The notes under the pieces are model-generated. The model was not told where the DNA came from. It made no database searches and saw only the letters and a program-made list of their open reading frames with translations. Of a DNA stretch of 64,000 bases, positions 8,648-17,500 are shown one piece after another (the stretch's first letter is position 1; each line of letters begins with the position of its first letter). The position numbers and the translations under genes were made by a program. The DNA is from Bradyrhizobium sp. AZCC 1721 (GTDB lineage Bacteria; Pseudomonadota; Alphaproteobacteria; Rhizobiales; Xanthobacteraceae), in assembly GCF_036924715.1 (NCBI RefSeq), contig NZ_JAZHSB010000001.1:1727001-1791000 (forward strand), given 5' to 3'.

Positions 8648-9910
8648 ATGATGCGCACGGGCATCACCGCGGGACTTCTTTTTGTTCTCGCGCACTTTGC
8701 GATGCTGATCGGCGTCACCGCCCCGGAAAAATTCTATTTCGACGAGGTGCATTACGTCCCGGCGGCGCGGCAGATGCTTGAGCCGACGATGCGAGAGCCG
8801 ATGCTCAATCCGATGCATCCACCGCTCGCCAAGCAGTTCATCGCCCTGTCGATCCATTCATTAGGCGACGGACCGCTGGGCTGGCGATATCCGGCCGTGC
8901 TGTTCGGATCGCTCGCCGTTGTTGCGGTGTATCTGTGCGGCCTGGCGCTGTTCGCCGCCCAGAGCCCGGCGATTGCGGCGAGCCTGCTCGCCTTTTTCAA
9001 TCAGATGCTGTTCTTGCAATCGCGGATCGCGATGCTGGATATTTTTGCGCTCGCTTTCGGCCTGTTCGCCATCGCGGCATTCATGCATGGCTTTCGAAGA
9101 GAGCGGCCGCATCTGTGGTTCGCGCTTGCCGGGATCGGCTTTGGCCTATCGGCCGGCTGCAAATGGAGCGGGCTGTTCGCGCTCGCAGTCTGCATCGGCA
9201 TCGTCGCCGTGATCCGCTTGATGCAAAGCTGGCGCACTCACTTCGCGGATGCCGGGCCGGAGGATTGGTACCGGCCCGATCGCTGGCCCGGTTTCAAGGC
9301 CTGGCATTTCGCTGTCTGCTTCGCAGTAATTCCGGCCGTCGTTTATCTTGCCACCTTCATTCCGCTCTACGGATTGTCAGTTTCGGATATTCTGCAGGCG
9401 CAACGGCGCATCTTCAACGATAACACGACGAGTGCGATTGCAGGCCACACCTATATGAGTTCATGGCCGTCCTGGCCGTTCCTGGTGCGCCCGGTCTGGT
9501 ATCTTTTTGACAAGGTCGACGAAGACCATATCGCCGCCGTGGTCTTCCTCGGCAACCCGCTGATCCTGTGGCCGGCGCTGATTGCGGTCGCGATCTGCCT
9601 GCGCGACTGGATCGTGACGCGGCGGGCCGACGCCTTCCTGATACTGGCGTTCTATTTCGGCCCATACCTCGCATGGGCATTGCTGCCGCGAACGCTCGGC
9701 TTCATCTATTACTATCTGCCGGCGGCGACCACGGCGAGCCTTGCGCTGGTGTATGCCTTGAAACGCGGCAGCATGCCCGGTTGGGTGCTATGGGCCTACG
9801 TTGCAATCGGCTTTGCCGGCTTTGCCGCAATGTTGCCGATATCGGCCGCGTTCATAGGTACCTCGATGGCGACGTTCAGCCGCCTGATGATCTTCCAGAA
9901 CTGGATTTGA
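8648..9910 (+). CDS. PMT-type membrane glycosyltransferase (protein O-mannosyltransferase-like)
   Basis: A polytopic GT-C protein of about 420 residues. After the first helix comes the catalytic DE motif in FYFDEVHYVPAARQML and then NPMHPPLAK, both typical of the dolichol-phosphate-mannose protein mannosyltransferase (PMT) family. Roughly ten hydrophobic segments follow, with a loop AGHTYMSSWPSWPF. Family members transfer a sugar from a polyprenyl-phosphate donor at the outer face of the inner membrane. The start is uncertain: tandem ATGs at 8648/8651 sit just before helix 1, while an ATG at 8570 would add 26 polar residues. The gene stands alone. Confidence 0.85.
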   Translation: MMRTGITAGLLFVLAHFAMLIGVTAPEKFYFDEVHYVPAARQMLEPTMREPMLNPMHPPLAKQFIALSIHSLGDGPLGWRYPAVLFGSLAVVAVYLCGLALFAAQSPAIAASLLAFFNQMLFLQSRIAMLDIFALAFGLFAIAAFMHGFRRERPHLWFALAGIGFGLSAGCKWSGLFALAVCIGIVAVIRLMQSWRTHFADAGPEDWYRPDRWPGFKAWHFAVCFAVIPAVVYLATFIPLYGLSVSDILQAQRRIFNDNTTSAIAGHTYMSSWPSWPFLVRPVWYLFDKVDEDHIAAVVFLGNPLILWPALIAVAICLRDWIVTRRADAFLILAFYFGPYLAWALLPRTLGFIYYYLPAATTASLALVYALKRGSMPGWVLWAYVAIGFAGFAAMLPISAAFIGTSMATFSRLMIFQNWI

Positions 9911-9935
9911 GGCGGCCATTCGCGCTGTTTAGCCA

Positions 9936-9970
9936 ATAGAAAATCCGCCTGCCACTGGCGGCAGGCGGAT
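9936..9970 (-). terminator. Rho-independent terminator of the OmpA-domain gene
   Basis: The stem ATCCGCCTGCC pairs with GGCAGGCGGAT around a six-base loop. On the minus strand it runs into TTTTCTATT, so it ends transcription of the gene at 10000-10632. Confidence 0.85.
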
Positions 9971-9999
9971 CGGCTTTCAAAACCTCACTTTTCAAAAAC

Positions 10000-10632
10000 T
10001 CACTTGGAGGCGGTCTTGCTATCCATGTTGACGACCTGAACGCGGCGGTTGGTGGGGTCCATCGGCGCATTCGCGTCCTTCGGCTTGGTCTCGCCGTAAC
10101 CGACCGTCACGAGATTGGAACCGGCGATGCCGTACTTCTCGGTCAGGTACTTCTTGATCGTATCGGCACGTCGCTCGGAAAGATCCTGGTTGTAGGCCTC
10201 GCTGCCGATCGCGTCGGTATGACCGGCGACCACAAAGGTCGAACCCTTCAGGCTCGAATCGGAGAGCGCCTTGCCGAGTTCCTGCACAGCGGAAACCGAG
10301 TTCTTGCTGATGTCGGCCGAATTGTAGTCGAACTGAATTTCGAGATCGATCTTCGGTTTGCTCGCGGCAAGTTCCGCGATTTCCTGGCGCTCGCCGAGCG
10401 ACAGCGACCGGGTCTTGCGGTTGCGTAGGGTGTCGACGAAGCCGACTTCCTTGGCCTTTGCGGCAGCATCCACCGGCTGCTGCGGGCCGGTCGAAAGGCC
10501 GCGGGTCGCGCCCGGCTTCGGCTTCAGAGCGTCCAGGATCTTGTCGGCCGAGACGGTGTCGCCGGCGACGGCCAGCCCCGCCGTCATCGACAGCGCGGCG
10601 CCGATAGTCATGATCGAGAGAAAGCGGGTCAT
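10000..10632 (-). CDS. OmpA-family peptidoglycan-binding protein
   Basis: A 210-residue secreted protein: signal peptide MTRFLSIMTIGAALSMTAGL with AVAG cleavage region, a linker of about 60 residues, then an OmpA-C domain from about 95 to 205. Key motifs are the domain entry IQFDYNSADIS, VAGHTDAIGSEAYN (the conserved Asp for diaminopimelate binding), LSERRADTIKKYL, and the closing NRRVQV. There is no beta-barrel and no lipobox, so it is probably a periplasmic cell-wall-binding protein. A CRP-like palindrome lies 85 bases upstream of the start and a terminator follows the stop. Confidence 0.88.
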   Translation of the reverse strand: MTRFLSIMTIGAALSMTAGLAVAGDTVSADKILDALKPKPGATRGLSTGPQQPVDAAAKAKEVGFVDTLRNRKTRSLSLGERQEIAELAASKPKIDLEIQFDYNSADISKNSVSAVQELGKALSDSSLKGSTFVVAGHTDAIGSEAYNQDLSERRADTIKKYLTEKYGIAGSNLVTVGYGETKPKDANAPMDPTNRRVQVVNMDSKTASK

Positions 10633-10716
10633 TGTCGTAATCCTCACTGTTAACGCCTGCAAACTGGCGTGCATGACGTTTTGATGCTGCGACGATAGGA
10701 CGGGTTCAAAGCAGGC

Positions 10717-10736
10717 AATGTGATTCAAATCACATT
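10717..10736. promoter_or_regulatory. CRP/FNR-like palindrome
   Basis: AATGTGATTCAAATCACATT is a near-perfect palindrome containing TGTGA-N6-TCACA, the exact enteric CRP half-sites. It lies about 85 bases upstream of the OmpA-domain start codon, a position suiting activation or repression by a Crp/Fnr-family regulator. Which regulator would use it in this organism is unknown. Confidence 0.5.
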
Positions 10737-11096
10737 GGTAAAGGCTGCCTGATGTCGAAGTCGAGGCCGGTGACGCCGGAGGTCGCGGCGCTAGCTGCGC
10801 TGTCGTAACTGAACGGTCCAAGCAGGTGGCAACGACGCTTCGCCGGATAACGGACCGCTCCGTCACTTCCCGCCGCGACTTTGGAAAAGAAAAAGCGGCT
10901 CGTCGCGCCAGTGCCGATCTGTGGACAACAAATCGGCCAGATGCGCGTCTAGCAAAAACTACTCACAATACAATCTGAAGAAGAATTCGTTCGGGGCAAC
11001 CAACGGGCGGGGCGGGTGTTACAGTCAGTCAAGCGTCAGCGTGAGTATCTGGGTCATCGCACCAGCGCATCCGAGCCAGCCGGTTCCGGAAGTTCA
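10737..11096. other. Intergenic region, no recognised gene
   Basis: About 360 bases between the divergent OmpA-domain gene and the small membrane-protein gene. It is less GC-rich around 10940-10995 than its surroundings. It likely contains promoters for both genes; no protein-coding frame is convincing. Confidence 0.4.
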
Positions 11097-11327
11097 ATGC
11101 CAACACTGATCGGCGCGGCGATGATCGCCGCTGCAATCTTGCTGTCGACGCTGCTCAACGCGCTCGGCAGCCGCTATGTCGGGTTTGAAAGCCCGACGGA
11201 GGAGAGCGCGTGGCTGGTCGATCGCCTCACCGGCCATGTCTACAAATGCCATGCGCCGCAGCCCGGCCGCGCCTCCTGCGAGGCCGAGATCGCAACCGGC
11301 AGCGTCGGAGATCGGCAGAAGCAGTGA
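11097..11327 (+). CDS. Small single-span membrane protein, unknown function (76 aa)
   Basis: The protein begins with a hydrophobic helix (LIGAAMIAAAILLSTLLNAL, residues 4-23), followed by a polar periplasmic part with WLVDRLTGHVYKCHAPQPG and two cysteines that could form a disulphide. RLTGHVYKC resembles short periplasmic segments in other small rhizobial membrane proteins, but I cannot name a family. The ATG at 11097 is placed directly before the helix. It precedes the glycosylase gene by about 80 bases. Confidence 0.6.
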   Translation: MPTLIGAAMIAAAILLSTLLNALGSRYVGFESPTEESAWLVDRLTGHVYKCHAPQPGRASCEAEIATGSVGDRQKQ

Positions 11328-11405
11328 GGTGAGTTCGCGCCGCGAGGCGGCGGTCAGGGAACCCGGGACTCCCCACACGCGCGAATCCCGCTACATTGCC
11401 GTGCG

Positions 11406-12578
11406 ATGCCCCGCACGACTAAGCCCCATCTCCTGACCAAGCTGGAAGCCCGGCGAATCTGGCTGCACGCTCAACGGCTCGACACCAGCGAACCGTTCGG
11501 CGCCGGACCGCAGGCGGTCGCGGCCGTGGTGGACCATCTCGGCTATGTCCAGATCGACACCATCCACGTCATCGAGCGCTGCCATCACCACATTCTCTAT
11601 AGCCGCATCCCGGCTTACGCCCGCGCCGACCTGCGCCAGGCGCAGAGCGTCGACAAGAGCGTGTTCGAATACTGGACCCACGCCCTGTCCTATGTGCCGG
11701 CGAAGGATTTTCGCTTCTTCGTTCCGGCGATGCGAGAGCACCGGCGCGAAGGCCACCCATGGTTTGCCTCCGTCAAGCCGGAGGACACCCGCAAGGTGAT
11801 GCGGCTGTTGCGGCGCGACGGCGCGCTCACCATCCGCGACATCGAGGATGACATCCTGACCGAGAAAGAGCATCTGTGGCAGAGCCGAAAACCCTCGAAG
11901 CGGGCGCTGCAGCTTGCCTTCTACACCGGCGAGGTGACGATCTCCGAACGCACCGGCATGCTCAAGACCTATGAGCTGATGACGCGGCATTTCGGTTGGG
12001 ACAAGCCGCCAAAGCCGGCTCCCTCAGCGGAAATCACCGCCTACCTGCTCGACCGCGCGCTTCGCTCGCAAGGAATCGTCAGCCTGGATTCCGCCTGCCA
12101 TCTCGACGCGCCGAGTAAGCCCGCGGTGCGGCGCCTGATCGAGGCGCGGGTGCGGCGCAAGGAACTGGTGCCGGTCGCGCTTGAAGGCGCAGGCAAGCAG
12201 GAGCACTGGGCCCGGCCGGAAGTGCTGGAGGCGAATGGGACGGCGGATATAAGCGAGGGCCCGGTGCACATCCTCTCGCCGTTCGACCCCCTGATCATTC
12301 AGCGCAAGCGCACCGAACTGTTCTTCGATTACGGCCACCGCTTCGAGGCCTATGTGCCGAAGGAGAAGCGCCTGTTCGGCTATTTCGCGCTGCCGGTGCT
12401 GGTCGGCGAAGACATCGTCGCCGCCATCGATCTCAAAACCGACCGCCAGAACAAGAAACTCCTGTTGCAGAAATGGAGCTGGGTCGGCAAGGGCGCGGTG
12501 AGGGCGGCGCGCAAGGACTACAAGCGGCGCATCGAGGAAGAGCTGGATCGCTTCGAGCGGTTTCAGTTGGGGGAGTAG
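11406..12578 (+). CDS. YcaQ/AlkX-like winged-helix DNA glycosylase
   Basis: A 390-residue HTH_42 family protein. Members unhook DNA interstrand crosslinks or excise bulky alkylated purines. AlkZ-type enzymes carry a QxQ catalytic motif and YcaQ/AlkX types carry QxD. Here VDHLGYVQIDTIHVIERCHH shows Gln49-Ile-Asp51, so it fits the QxD (YcaQ) class. Other supports are LYSRIPAY, the FDPLIIQRKRTELFFDY segment, and the late HRFEAYVPKEKR. It stands between unrelated small genes; there is no biosynthetic cluster nearby, so a general repair role is likelier than self-resistance. Confidence 0.85.
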   Translation: MPRTTKPHLLTKLEARRIWLHAQRLDTSEPFGAGPQAVAAVVDHLGYVQIDTIHVIERCHHHILYSRIPAYARADLRQAQSVDKSVFEYWTHALSYVPAKDFRFFVPAMREHRREGHPWFASVKPEDTRKVMRLLRRDGALTIRDIEDDILTEKEHLWQSRKPSKRALQLAFYTGEVTISERTGMLKTYELMTRHFGWDKPPKPAPSAEITAYLLDRALRSQGIVSLDSACHLDAPSKPAVRRLIEARVRRKELVPVALEGAGKQEHWARPEVLEANGTADISEGPVHILSPFDPLIIQRKRTELFFDYGHRFEAYVPKEKRLFGYFALPVLVGEDIVAAIDLKTDRQNKKLLLQKWSWVGKGAVRAARKDYKRRIEEELDRFERFQLGE

Positions 12579-12646
12579 CGTTTGCGTTCGGGAACCCGAC
12601 TCCGCCTCATCGGTTAGTTCCATGTGCCACAGCCCGGGAGGGCGAC

Positions 12647-13153
12647 ATGGGCAAGGACAAATCGGTTCTGGAGAAATTCACCGACACGGTGAAGGAGATT
12701 GCGAACACCGCGACGGAAGCTGCCAGCCAGGCGCTGAAAGCCGACGAGCCGGGGTTGAAGGCCGACGAACGCGCGGCGGCCTACGTGCCGCTTGCTGCCG
12801 ATGGTCTCGTGTCCGATCCGCTGATGGTGCCGCCGACCGCAGCCGCGCCCGCACGGCAGAGGCGCACAACGAAACAACGGCGCCGCGCGCCGGCGGCCAG
12901 GGCGAGGAAAGCCGGAACGGCCAAGTCTCGAACGGCCAAGTCTCGAACTGCCAAGTCTCGAACTGCGAAAGCCCGAGCTGCGAAGGCTGGAGCCGCCAAG
13001 ACTCGAACCGCACAGGCGCGGAGCGCCAAGAAGACAACGAAGAGGTCGGCCGCAAGGAAATCGAGCAGCCAGAAATCGAGGCCGGCGAGCAAGACCGCGA
13101 GAAGCGCGACGGCCACCGCAAAGAAGTCTCGCAAGAAAGCTCGACGTGCCTGA
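12647..13153 (+). CDS. Histone H1-like Lys/Ala/Arg-rich protein
   Basis: A 168-residue protein with an acidic or neutral head (VLEKFTDTVKEIANTATEAA, residues 7-26) and a strongly basic tail from about residue 65 made of AK, SR, KK and TAK units. Residues near 95-135 are degenerate five-residue repeats (RTAKS x3, then RTAKA, RAAKA, GAAKT, RTAQA), encoded by a 15-base tandem repeat at about 12928-12970. Such tails occur in bacterial histone H1-like, nucleoid-associated proteins. DNA binding is inferred from charge only. The ATG at 12647 follows GGGAGGG. Confidence 0.7.
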   Translation: MGKDKSVLEKFTDTVKEIANTATEAASQALKADEPGLKADERAAAYVPLAADGLVSDPLMVPPTAAAPARQRRTTKQRRRAPAARARKAGTAKSRTAKSRTAKSRTAKARAAKAGAAKTRTAQARSAKKTTKRSAARKSSSQKSRPASKTARSATATAKKSRKKARRA

Positions 13154-13313
13154 TGCACGGGTGACGGGCGAGGCCATGGCCGGTGGAGGAGTGTTCCAGT
13201 TCGGCGTTCGGCGCGAGGACTTCTGAGTTCCGCTGTGCCGGGCTAAGGAGCTGGCTGGTCCGGAGGAAGCAATTACCTCTTAACCTCATCCGTCTTCACG
13301 GATTCATGATCTA

Positions 13314-13335
13314 TGACGAATATTGACATTCGTCA
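13314..13335. promoter_or_regulatory. Candidate TetR operator of the RND operon
   Basis: TGACGAAT and ATTCGTCA form a perfect 8-bp inverted repeat around a 6-base spacer. It overlaps the -35 box at 13323-13328, so a bound regulator would block RNA polymerase. The natural candidate is the TetR protein encoded at the end of the operon (17751-18359). Inferred from position and symmetry only. Confidence 0.65.
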
Positions 13336-13351
13336 GTCGCCATTCGATACT
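13323..13351 (+). promoter_or_regulatory. Sigma-70-type promoter of the RND operon
   Basis: A perfect -35 TTGACA, a 17-base spacer and the -10-like GATACT. The predicted start of transcription would be about 20 bases before the adaptor start codon, giving a short leader. Confidence 0.55.
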
Positions 13352-13380
13352 CGTCATCGGTTTCCGCGATGGAGAGTTCG

Positions 13381-14487
13381 ATGTTCGCCCGGTCCATTTT
13401 CTCTAGCTATTACAGGCTCTTGACAGGAGCTTTTTTGGCGCTTGCGGTGTTCGTGCTGGCTGGTTGCAATGAAAAAGCGACTGAGGCGGCCGCTCCCGGG
13501 CGCCCGGTTCTGGTTGCCACCGTGCACTATGCGGCCGAGACGCCGGAACGCAGTTTCGTTGGCACCATCCGTCCCCGGATCGAGACCGACATGGGCTTCC
13601 GCGTCCCCGGCAAGGTCGCCCGGCGTCTGGTCGAGGTCGGCCAGACCGTGGATGTCGGCCAGCCACTCGCCACCCTCGATGAGGTCGATCTGAAGCTGCA
13701 GGCCGAACAGGCCGAGGCCGAATTCCGCGCCGCTACTGGCGTGCTGGCACAGGCTGGCGCCGCCGAGCAGCGCGCCAAGGATCTGCGTGCCAAGGGCTGG
13801 ACCACCGACGCCCAGATGGATCAGAGCCGCGCCGCCGCCGATGAAGCGCGGGCGCGCCTTAATCGCGCCGAGCGGCAGGTCGAACTCACCAAGAACTCGC
13901 TGTCCTATGCAACGCTGGTCGCCGATACCCGCGGCGTGGTCACCGCGACCTTGATCGACGCCGGCCAGGTCGTCGCCGCCGGCCAGACCGCGGTCCGCGT
14001 CGCCCGCTTTGCCGAGAAGGAGGCCGTGGTCGCGATTCCCGAGACGCTGGTCGGCCGCGCCAAGTCCGGCACCGCCACCGTGACGCTATGGTCGGATTCG
14101 GAAAAGAAATATGCCGCGAAGCTGCGCGAGATCGCGCCTTCCGCAGACCCCGCTACGCGGACCTATCTGGCCAAATTCTCGCTGCCGGATGCCGACGACA
14201 AAGTCTCGCTTGGCATGACCGCCACCCTGACGCTGGCCGATGGGGCCAGCGAGCGCGTGGCAAAACTGCCGCTGTCGGCGCTGTTCAGCCAGGGCAGCAA
14301 TCCCTCGCTCTATATCGTCGACGATTCCGGCGCGATCGCACTGAAGCCGGTCGTCGTGAAATCCTACGAGAGCAATGCCGTCGTGATTTCAGGCGGCGTC
14401 AACGAAGGCGCCAAGGTGGTTGCGCTCGGCGTGCAGAAGCTCGATCCGGCCCAGAAGGTCCGGGTGGTCTCGTCGCTGTCGTTCTAG
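13381..14487 (+). CDS. RND efflux periplasmic adaptor (lipoprotein)
   Basis: The membrane-fusion subunit that joins an RND pump to an outer-membrane channel. It has 368 residues. A lipoprotein signal with lipobox LAGC (about residues 26-29) anchors it in the inner membrane. The barrel-sandwich half VPGKVARRLVEVGQTVDVG and its partner LVADTRGVVTATLIDAGQVV flank an alpha-helical hairpin (QAEQAEAEFRAA...ERQVELT). The start at 13381 is supported by GGAGAG four bases upstream; 13369 is the alternative. First gene of the operon. No outer-membrane channel gene accompanies it. Confidence 0.93.
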   Translation: MFARSIFSSYYRLLTGAFLALAVFVLAGCNEKATEAAAPGRPVLVATVHYAAETPERSFVGTIRPRIETDMGFRVPGKVARRLVEVGQTVDVGQPLATLDEVDLKLQAEQAEAEFRAATGVLAQAGAAEQRAKDLRAKGWTTDAQMDQSRAAADEARARLNRAERQVELTKNSLSYATLVADTRGVVTATLIDAGQVVAAGQTAVRVARFAEKEAVVAIPETLVGRAKSGTATVTLWSDSEKKYAAKLREIAPSADPATRTYLAKFSLPDADDKVSLGMTATLTLADGASERVAKLPLSALFSQGSNPSLYIVDDSGAIALKPVVVKSYESNAVVISGGVNEGAKVVALGVQKLDPAQKVRVVSSLSF

Positions 14488-14508
14488 CCCCGTCAATTAA
14501 CCCCGCGC

Positions 14509-14541
14509 CGTCATTGCGAGGAGCGAACGCTCGCAATGACG
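14509..14541. repeat. CGTCATTGCGAG hairpin repeat inside the RND operon
   Basis: CGTCATTGCGAG and CTCGCAATGACG form an inverted repeat around a few bases, between the adaptor and pump genes. It is the minimal form of the larger repeats at 18382-18523, 42987-43106 and 49197-49270. Within an operon it may slow ribosomes or stabilise the upstream message. Confidence 0.75.
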
Positions 14542-14578
14542 GTGGAAGTGCAAACGTATTTCGAAGTTGGAGAGTGAC

Positions 14579-17500
14579 ATGAAGCGCTTCAATCTTTCGG
14601 GCTGGGCGGTGAGCCATCCGACCCTGATCCTGTTCCTGATGATCGTGCTCGGCGTCGCCGGCTTCTTCTCCTACCAGCGGCTCGGCCGCGCCGAGGACCC
14701 GTTCTTCACCGTGAAGGTGGTGAACGTTTCCGCGATCTGGCCGGGCGCAACCGCGCAGGAAATGCAGACCCAGGTGGCCGACCCCATCGAAAAGAAGCTG
14801 CAGGAATTGCCGTTCTTCGAGAAGGTGCAGACCTATTCCAAGCCGTCGTTCACGGCGCTGCAGGTGACCTTCAAGGATTCGACGCCGCCGAAGGACGTGC
14901 CCTATCTGTTCTATCTGTTGCGCAAGAAGCTCGCCGACGTGCAGGGCCAGTTGCCCGCGGGTCTGCTCGGGCCGAACGTCAACGACGAATTTTCCGACGT
15001 CGATTCCATTCTCTACATGATGACCGGCGACGGCGCCGACTACGCGCAATTGAAGAAGGCCGCTGAAGGCATGCGTCAGCGCCTGTTGAAGGTTTCCGGC
15101 GTCACCAAGGTCAATCTCTACGGCACCCAGGACGAGCGCATTTTCGTCGAATTCTCCCACGCCAAGCTCGCAACGCTCGGCATCACGCCGCAGGCGCTAT
15201 TCGATTCGCTCGCCAAGCAGAACAACGTCACGCCCGCCGGCACGGTGGAAACTTCCTCGCAGCGCGTGCCGCTGCGCGTCACCGGCGCACTCGATGGCGC
15301 CAAGGCAGTCGCGGAAACCCCGGTCGAAAGCAACGGCCGCGTGTTCCGGCTCGGCGATATAGCGACCGTCACCCACGGCTTCGTCGACCCTCCGACCTTC
15401 GTCGCCCGTCAGGAAGGCAAGCCCGCGATCGGCATCGGCGTCGTCACCACCAAGGGCGCCAACATCCTCGAGCTCGGCAAGGAGGTCGAGAAGGCGACTA
15501 ACGGTTTCATGAAGGCGGTGCCGCAGGGCATCGAGGTCGAGCAGATCGCCGACCAGCCAAAGGTGGTCGAGCGCGCCGTCGGCGAGTTCGTTCATTCCTT
15601 CATCGAGGCGCTGGCGATCGTGCTGTTCGTGTCGTTCGTCGCGCTCGGCTGGCGCACGGGTATCGTGGTCGCCATGTCGGTGCCGCTGGTGCTCGCGATC
15701 GTGTTCATCGTCATGAACGCGATGTCGATCGACCTGCACCGCATCACGCTCGGCGCGCTGATCATCGCGCTCGGCCTGTTGGTCGACGACGCCATCATCG
15801 CGGTGGAGATGATGGTGGTAAAAATGGAACAGGGATGGGACCGCGTCCGCGCGGCGTCCTTTGCCTGGGAATCAACTGCGTTTCCGATGCTCACGGGGAC
15901 GCTGGTCACGGCCGCTGGCTTCCTCCCCATCGGCTTTGCCAATTCGGCGGTCGGCGAATATGCCGGCGGCATCTTCTGGATCGTGGCGATCTCGCTGGTC
16001 GCGTCCTGGTTCGTGGCGGTGATCTTCACGCCTTATCTCGGTGTCAAGCTGCTGCCTAACATCGCCGTGCACCACAACCACGATCCGCACGCGATCTACG
16101 AGACGCGGATGTATCGGGGCCTGCGCGCCGTGGTGCAGTGGTGCGTCGACCACCGTATCAAGGTGGTGGCAGCGACGGTCGGCGTGTTCGCGCTGTCGAT
16201 CGTGGGCTTTGGCAACGTGCAGCAGCAGTTCTTCCCGCTGTCGGAGCGGCCCGAGCTGTTCCTGCAACTGCGCCTGCCGGAAGGCACCGCCTTCAACGTC
16301 ACGGAGAAGTCCGTCAAGAAGGCCGAAGCGCTCTTGAAGGACGACAAGGATATCGCGACCTACACCGCCTATGTCGGTCAGGGTTCGCCGCGCTTCTGGC
16401 TCGGCCTCAATCCGCAACTGCCCAACGAGGCCTTTGCGGAGATCGTGATCGTCTCCAAGGACGTCGAGGCCCGCGAGCGGATCAAGGCGCGGCTGGAGAA
16501 GGCGGTCGCCGAGGGCGACCTGTCCGAAGCGCGCGTGCGCATCGATCGCTTCAATTTCGGCCCGCCGGTCGGTTTCCCGGTCCAGTTCCGCGTGATCGGC
16601 CCCGACCCCAACACCGTGCGCGACATCGCCTACAAGGTCCGCGATGTCATGAAGCAAAATCCCAATGTCACGGAGCCGCAGCTCGACTGGAACGAGCAGT
16701 CGCCTTACCTGAAGCTCGTGGTCGATCAGGACCGGGCCAGGGCGCTCGGCCTCACCCCGCAGGACGTCTCGCAGGCGCTTGCGATGCTGATCTCGGGCGC
16801 GCCGGTCACCACCATTCGCGACGGCATCGAGAAGGTCGGCGTGGTCGCGCGCGCGGTGCCGTCCGAGCGGCTCGACCTCGGCCGCGTCGGCGATCTCACC
16901 GTGACCTCGCGCAACGGCGTCGCCGTGCCGCTGCAGCAGATTGCCAGGATCGAATATTCCCATGAGGAGCCGATCATGTGGCGGCGCAACCGCGATATGG
17001 CGATCACGGTGCGGACCGACGTCGTCGACGGCGTGCAGGCGCCCGACGTCACCAACCAGATCTGGCCGAAGCTGAAGGAAATCCGCGATCATCTCGAGCC
17101 GGCCTACCGGATCGAGCCGGGCGGCGCGTTCGAGGAATCCGAAAAGGGCAACGCCTCGATAGCCCTGCTGTTTCCGCTGATGGCGCTGGTGATGCTTACT
17201 CTGCTGATGATCCAGTTGCAGAGCTTCTCGCGTCTGATCCTGGTGTTCCTGACCGCGCCGCTCGGCATCGTCGGCGCCTCGCTCGGCCTCAATATTGCCA
17301 ACCAGCCGTTCGGCTTCGTGGCGCTGCTCGGACTGATCGCGCTGGCCGGCATGATCATGCGCAACGCGGTGATTCTGGTCGATCAGATCGAGGCCGACGT
17401 TTCCCAAGGCCTGACGCGGAAGGAAGCCATCGTCGAGGCCACCGTCCGGCGGGCTCGCCCGGTGATCCTGACGGCGCTGGCGGCGATCCTGGCCATGATC

